Source: Prevotella sp. UBA3837 | Lineage (GTDB): Bacteria > Bacteroidota > Bacteroidia > Bacteroidales > Bacteroidaceae | Reading direction: 5' to 3' | Assembly (NCBI GenBank): GCA_002392835.1 | Contig: DGHX01000077.1 | Coordinates: forward strand, 1 to 5,164 | DNA length: 5,164 bases | Shown: positions 5,050-5,164 of the stretch, one piece after another | How positions within the stretch are numbered: the first letter of the stretch is position 1 | Layout of the letters: each line of letters starts with the position of its first letter | Translations under genes and position numbers: made by a program | Notes under the pieces: model-generated | Database searches by the model: none | Told to the model about the DNA's origin: nothing | What the model saw: the letters and a program-made list of their open reading frames with translations, nothing else

Positions 5050-5119
5050 AGAGGCGGCAGCACGGAGGCGGCAGCTCGGAGGCGGCAGCACGGAGGCGGC
5101 AGCTCGGAGGCGGCAGCTC
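5050..5119 (+). repeat. 14-bp tandem repeats, third block (5 units)
   Basis: Units start at 5050, 5064, 5078, 5092 and 5106 and alternate between GGAGGCGGCAGCAC-type and GGAGGCGGCAGCTC-type endings. Block sizes of four, three and five units show copy-number change at this repeat. Confidence 0.85.
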
Positions 5120-5164
5120 TGGCGGATTTGCAATCCGAAAGCACCGAGTATAAGGACTTGCAGT
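5118..5164 (+). repeat. Palindromic module, copy 3, cut by the window edge
   Basis: The sequence again reads TCTGGCGGATTTGCAATCCG, with palindrome 1 intact (5123-5137). It has one base change from copies 1 and 2 at 5139, and palindrome 2 is interrupted by the end of the window. Confidence 0.8.

Noticed and set aside
4477..5133. Four minus-strand open frames of 105-121 codons at the right end
   Set aside because: They are translations of the GC-rich 14-bp and palindromic repeats (runs of Pro, Cys, Ala, Arg, Leu repeated between the frames), overlap one another and the terminator, and one overlaps the small peptide gene.
4687..5164. CRISPR array
   Set aside because: The repeats and the sequence between them are both repeated, there are no unique spacers, and no cas gene is seen.

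Overview
The window looks like accessory and surface-protein DNA from a member of the Bacteroidales, most likely Prevotella or a close relative (inference). The evidence is three promoters with the Bacteroidetes -7 box TAnnTTTG (minus strand 9-16, plus strand 170-177 and 2306-2313), no Shine-Dalgarno sequences before the genes, an ISAon1-type split transposase, and a C-terminal 'YDLNG.RV...GIYI.DGKKVVVK' tail of the kind seen on secreted Bacteroidales proteins.

Layout. Bases 1-84 are flanking DNA with a minus-strand promoter reading out of the left edge. Bases 85-1678 are an insertion sequence (ISL3/ISAon1 group) with unusually long, ~75-bp terminal inverted repeats and two overlapping transposase reading frames that meet at a run of eight T. 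Bases 1679-2280 carry no convincing gene. They hold a set of ATTCRTG heptamers spaced 10-11 bp apart (1685-1894), then a 249-bp MITE-like structure with 40-bp inverted ends and strong inner palindromes (1923-2171).

A clear promoter (2282-2313) then drives a three-gene plus-strand unit. The first gene encodes a secreted cohesin-like plus type I dockerin protein (2404-3126). The second encodes a secreted 403-residue protein with its own cohesin-like N-terminal domain and a sorting-like C-terminal tail (3150-4361). The third encodes a 68-residue peptide of the 'MKKxYxAP' kind (4393-4599). A strong intrinsic terminator follows (4638-4677). The two secreted proteins probably act together at the cell surface; a dockerin-cohesin contact between them is the obvious testable idea but is not shown by the sequence.

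From 4681 to the right edge there is no gene but a repeat array. GC-rich 14-bp units (GGAGGCGGCAG...) alternate with a ~105-bp module built of four palindromes, each centred on TTGC or TGCA, that together fold as one nested inverted repeat. Two 154-bp copies differ by only two bases, and a third copy runs off the window. This REP/BIME-like array and the phased heptamers are the least explained parts of the window.
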